64,000 bases of DNA, taken from contig NZ_CP011266.1 in assembly GCF_001477655.1 (NCBI RefSeq), positions 2,278,001 through 2,342,000 on the forward strand. Reading direction: 5' to 3'. Origin of the DNA: Methanobrevibacter millerae (lineage in GTDB: Archaea; Methanobacteriota; Methanobacteria; Methanobacteriales; Methanobacteriaceae). Shown one piece after another: positions 62,124 to 64,000 of this stretch. The position numbers and the translations under genes are program-made. Under the pieces are notes generated by a model. That model was given only the letters and a program-made list of their open reading frames with translations. It was not told where the DNA came from and did not search any database. How positions within the stretch are numbered: position 1 is the first letter of the stretch; each line of letters opens with the position of its first letter.

Positions 62124-64000
62124 TTAAGCCTCATTTTTAACAGTAATTTTGTTGTTTATATTATATTCATCATAGGATGAAGTTACGATATATTCACCAT
62201 CCGCCAAATTGACAATTAGATTGGCAATTCCTTCGCTGTCGGTTACATTTGTGTATATGACGCCATTAATATTAAAATCTATGCTTTGATTTGCATAAGG
62301 TTTACCTTGTCCGTCAATTAATCTTGCCTTGAAGTTTGTTGCATTTGTATGACTTACAGCATCATCTGCAAACAATACCGGAAGGATAGTTACTATATTA
62401 GTATACTTTAATGAATTATATTCCGCAGTTACGACATAAGATCCCGGCTGCAATCTTAAATTGAGATTTGCATAACCTGATTCATTAGTGGTTCTTGTAT
62501 AGAATACACCATTGATGTTGAATTTAACATCAGCATTCGCTAAAGGATTGCCGACATTATCCAATACCTTGATTGAATATGCAGAATCATTTCTGTAATA
62601 CTTTGTTATGTCATGGCCGTCAACCAAAACAGGCAAAACCTTAACATTGTTACTGTGCTGTTCGCCGTTGTTCGGATTAATTGCAGTTAAAATATAATCT
62701 CCAGGATTTAAATTTATATTCAATTTAGCCTGACCATTGTTATCGGTTGTTCTTGTGTAAAATACACCATTAATATTAAATTGAACACCAACATTAACCA
62801 AAGGTTTTCCAGATGCATCCAAGAATTTAGCATAATATTGAGTGTCGTTTCTGTACATTTTTACAATGTCATTTCCTGAAATAGTATGTAAAACATTAAC
62901 GTTCGCTGTTGTGCTGTTTTTACCAAAAGCACCAGCATAACTTGCAGAGACAGTATAATTTCCTGAATTTAAATTTAATGCAATTGAAGCCAATCCATTG
63001 TCATTTGTGGTTTTTACATAGTCAACACCATTGACATTTATAGTGACATTTTGGCCAGAAATTCCATCATTGTTTACATCCTTCAAGTATACATTGAACC
63101 TTTCAGAACCTTTATAATATTTTTTAACATCATTTGCTGAAATTAAAGCACCATATTCATTTACTTTTAATTTAATGCTATTGACAAAATTATTATTAAG
63201 TGAATATACCAAATCAGATTTTCCGGATTTAACTGCCTTGAGTGAAAGGGTGATGAAATTTTGACTGTTACAATCATTCAAATACCATGTTACAACGCGG
63301 GGAGCGGCATCATAAGTAAATGTTCCTTTTGAAAGGGTGGCTGTGTTGAAATCAAAGCCTTCGGGAATAGCGAATCTAACAACAGGATTTGATTTTGCAA
63401 TATAATTTACTTGATAAGTTAAATCTATTTTTTCTCCAACTATGTATGATTTGACCGGAGACAATAACTTAAAGATTTCAACAGCACTGTTTGAAAAGAC
63501 ATGGGTCCCTAAACCTAATTTGCCGGGAGTAGCCGGAAGAGAAGACCTGGAAATATAATTATTAAAGAAATAAATATTATCTGCCAGGGATGAAGTTGAC
63601 CTTCCAACACCCGCACCGTTGTCATTTGATGCATACACATCAACACTATAGGATAATCCGTTAGATGACTCGGACAGTTTCCAATGGTAAGTCATGAGAT
63701 TTCTTCTGTTGACCCCATAGGAATCAGTATAACCTATCCTAATTGCTTCATCAACAGGACTTGCAGCAGTGTTGAATGTTGATTTTTGAGAATATGAGTA
63801 TACGTTAGGACATACCACAAACTGTCCAGGCTCCAATTTTCCGGTATGATGTAAGTTTGCAAATGCAACACCATAAGTTCCATCGTTTGCCTTGATTACA
63901 AAATGACCCATGGAATATCTGGCGAGGATGTTGTGAATTCTTGAAAGATAACTGTCTGAAATTTGATTGTTTACAACCATTTCACTGGCAATGCTTTCAA
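62124..64000 (-). CDS. Adhesin-like protein with Ig repeats, 5' end outside the window
   Basis: The frame stays open to the window edge, so the first ATG seen (63980) is internal and the signal peptide is missing. The visible 625 residues begin with a globular part (SYLSRIHNILARYSMGHFVIKANDGTYG..NRRNLMTYHWKLSESSNG) of no family I recognise. A CARDB/DUF11-like beta domain follows (VGEKIDLTYQVNYIAKSNPVVRFAIPEGF). Then come five Ig-like modules, the last three being the shared C-terminal cassette (ISGNDIVKMYRNDTQYY.., HDITKYYRNDSAYS.., SHTNATNFKARLIDGQGKPY..). There is no TM anchor. It lies upstream of the TIM-barrel protein in the same direction. Confidence 0.82.
   Translation of the reverse strand, partial: ESIASEMVVNNQISDSYLSRIHNILARYSMGHFVIKANDGTYGVAFANLHHTGKLEPGQFVVCPNVYSYSQKSTFNTAASPVDEAIRIGYTDSYGVNRRNLMTYHWKLSESSNGLSYSVDVYASNDNGAGVGRSTSSLADNIYFFNNYISRSSLPATPGKLGLGTHVFSNSAVEIFKLLSPVKSYIVGEKIDLTYQVNYIAKSNPVVRFAIPEGFDFNTATLSKGTFTYDAAPRVVTWYLNDCNSQNFITLSLKAVKSGKSDLVYSLNNNFVNSIKLKVNEYGALISANDVKKYYKGSERFNVYLKDVNNDGISGQNVTINVNGVDYVKTTNDNGLASIALNLNSGNYTVSASYAGAFGKNSTTANVNVLHTISGNDIVKMYRNDTQYYAKFLDASGKPLVNVGVQFNINGVFYTRTTDNNGQAKLNINLNPGDYILTAINPNNGEQHSNNVKVLPVLVDGHDITKYYRNDSAYSIKVLDNVGNPLANADVKFNINGVFYTRTTNESGYANLNLRLQPGSYVVTAEYNSLKYTNIVTILPVLFADDAVSHTNATNFKARLIDGQGKPYANQSIDFNINGVIYTNVTDSEGIANLIVNLADGEYIVTSSYDEYNINNKITVKNEA

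Overview
The window comes from a low-GC, pseudomurein-walled methanogenic archaeon of the order Methanobacteriales, most likely Methanobrevibacter or a close relative. The evidence is a formylmethanofuran:H4MPT formyltransferase (ftr), hydrogenase maturation HypF, Hjc resolvase, archaeal-type GatB, SRP receptor FtsY, an intron-containing tRNA-Trp, TATA-type promoters with GGTGA ribosome binding sites, and about 20 kb of very large secreted adhesin-like proteins built from beta-helix and Ig-like repeats.

Layout. 1-5.6 kb: a truncated ACR3/bile-acid-type transporter, a Gdx/SugE exporter, a membrane hydrolase, a LytS-type 5TM protein, an aspartoacylase-like peptidase and an SF1 helicase. 5.66-5.80 kb: an unannotated two-hairpin RNA with its own promoter and U-tract, just before argG. 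5.9-13.8 kb: argG, an XPD/DinG-type helicase, Sir2, SfsA, Nnr, a K+ channel and ftr. 13.9-17.7 kb: a UPF0104 membrane protein, TrkH/TrkA potassium uptake and an MBL-fold hydrolase. 17.8-18.9 kb: six tRNA genes and hjc on the minus strand; the tRNA-Trp intron carries a box C/D guide aimed at its own anticodon. 19.1-25.3 kb: a radical SAM protein with an unusual CX4CX2C motif, then a gatB, CBS/ParB-like, hisE and wall glycosyltransferase run. 25.3-28.9 kb: GNAT, larB and hypF. 28.9-36.3 kb: a heat-shock module, with an HSR1-like winged-helix repressor and grpE-dnaK-dnaJ sharing a TAAC-N5-GTTA operator, separated by degraded Rpn-type genes and an IS200/IS605-type element carrying only tnpB. 36.3-37.1 kb: a decayed DUF4143 ATPase. 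37.7-53.1 kb: three giant adhesin-like proteins. 53.3-59.1 kb: another Rpn remnant, an SNF symporter, a DUF4258-like protein, a nitroreductase, CapA and FtsY. 59.3-64 kb: two more adhesin-like proteins, one ending in a TIM-barrel glycosidase-like domain.

Functional themes. Potassium homeostasis is represented by an RCK channel and TrkAH. Nickel-enzyme maturation is represented by HypF and LarB. The protein-quality-control operon has a visible cis-regulatory code and a long leader hairpin. The surface proteins share a C-terminal three-module cassette that may hold them to the pseudomurein wall. Three genes (gatB and two adhesin-like genes) have a strong Shine-Dalgarno sequence at the exact spacing for an AUU or AUA start codon instead of AUG. 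All family assignments were made by reading motifs; no database search was run.
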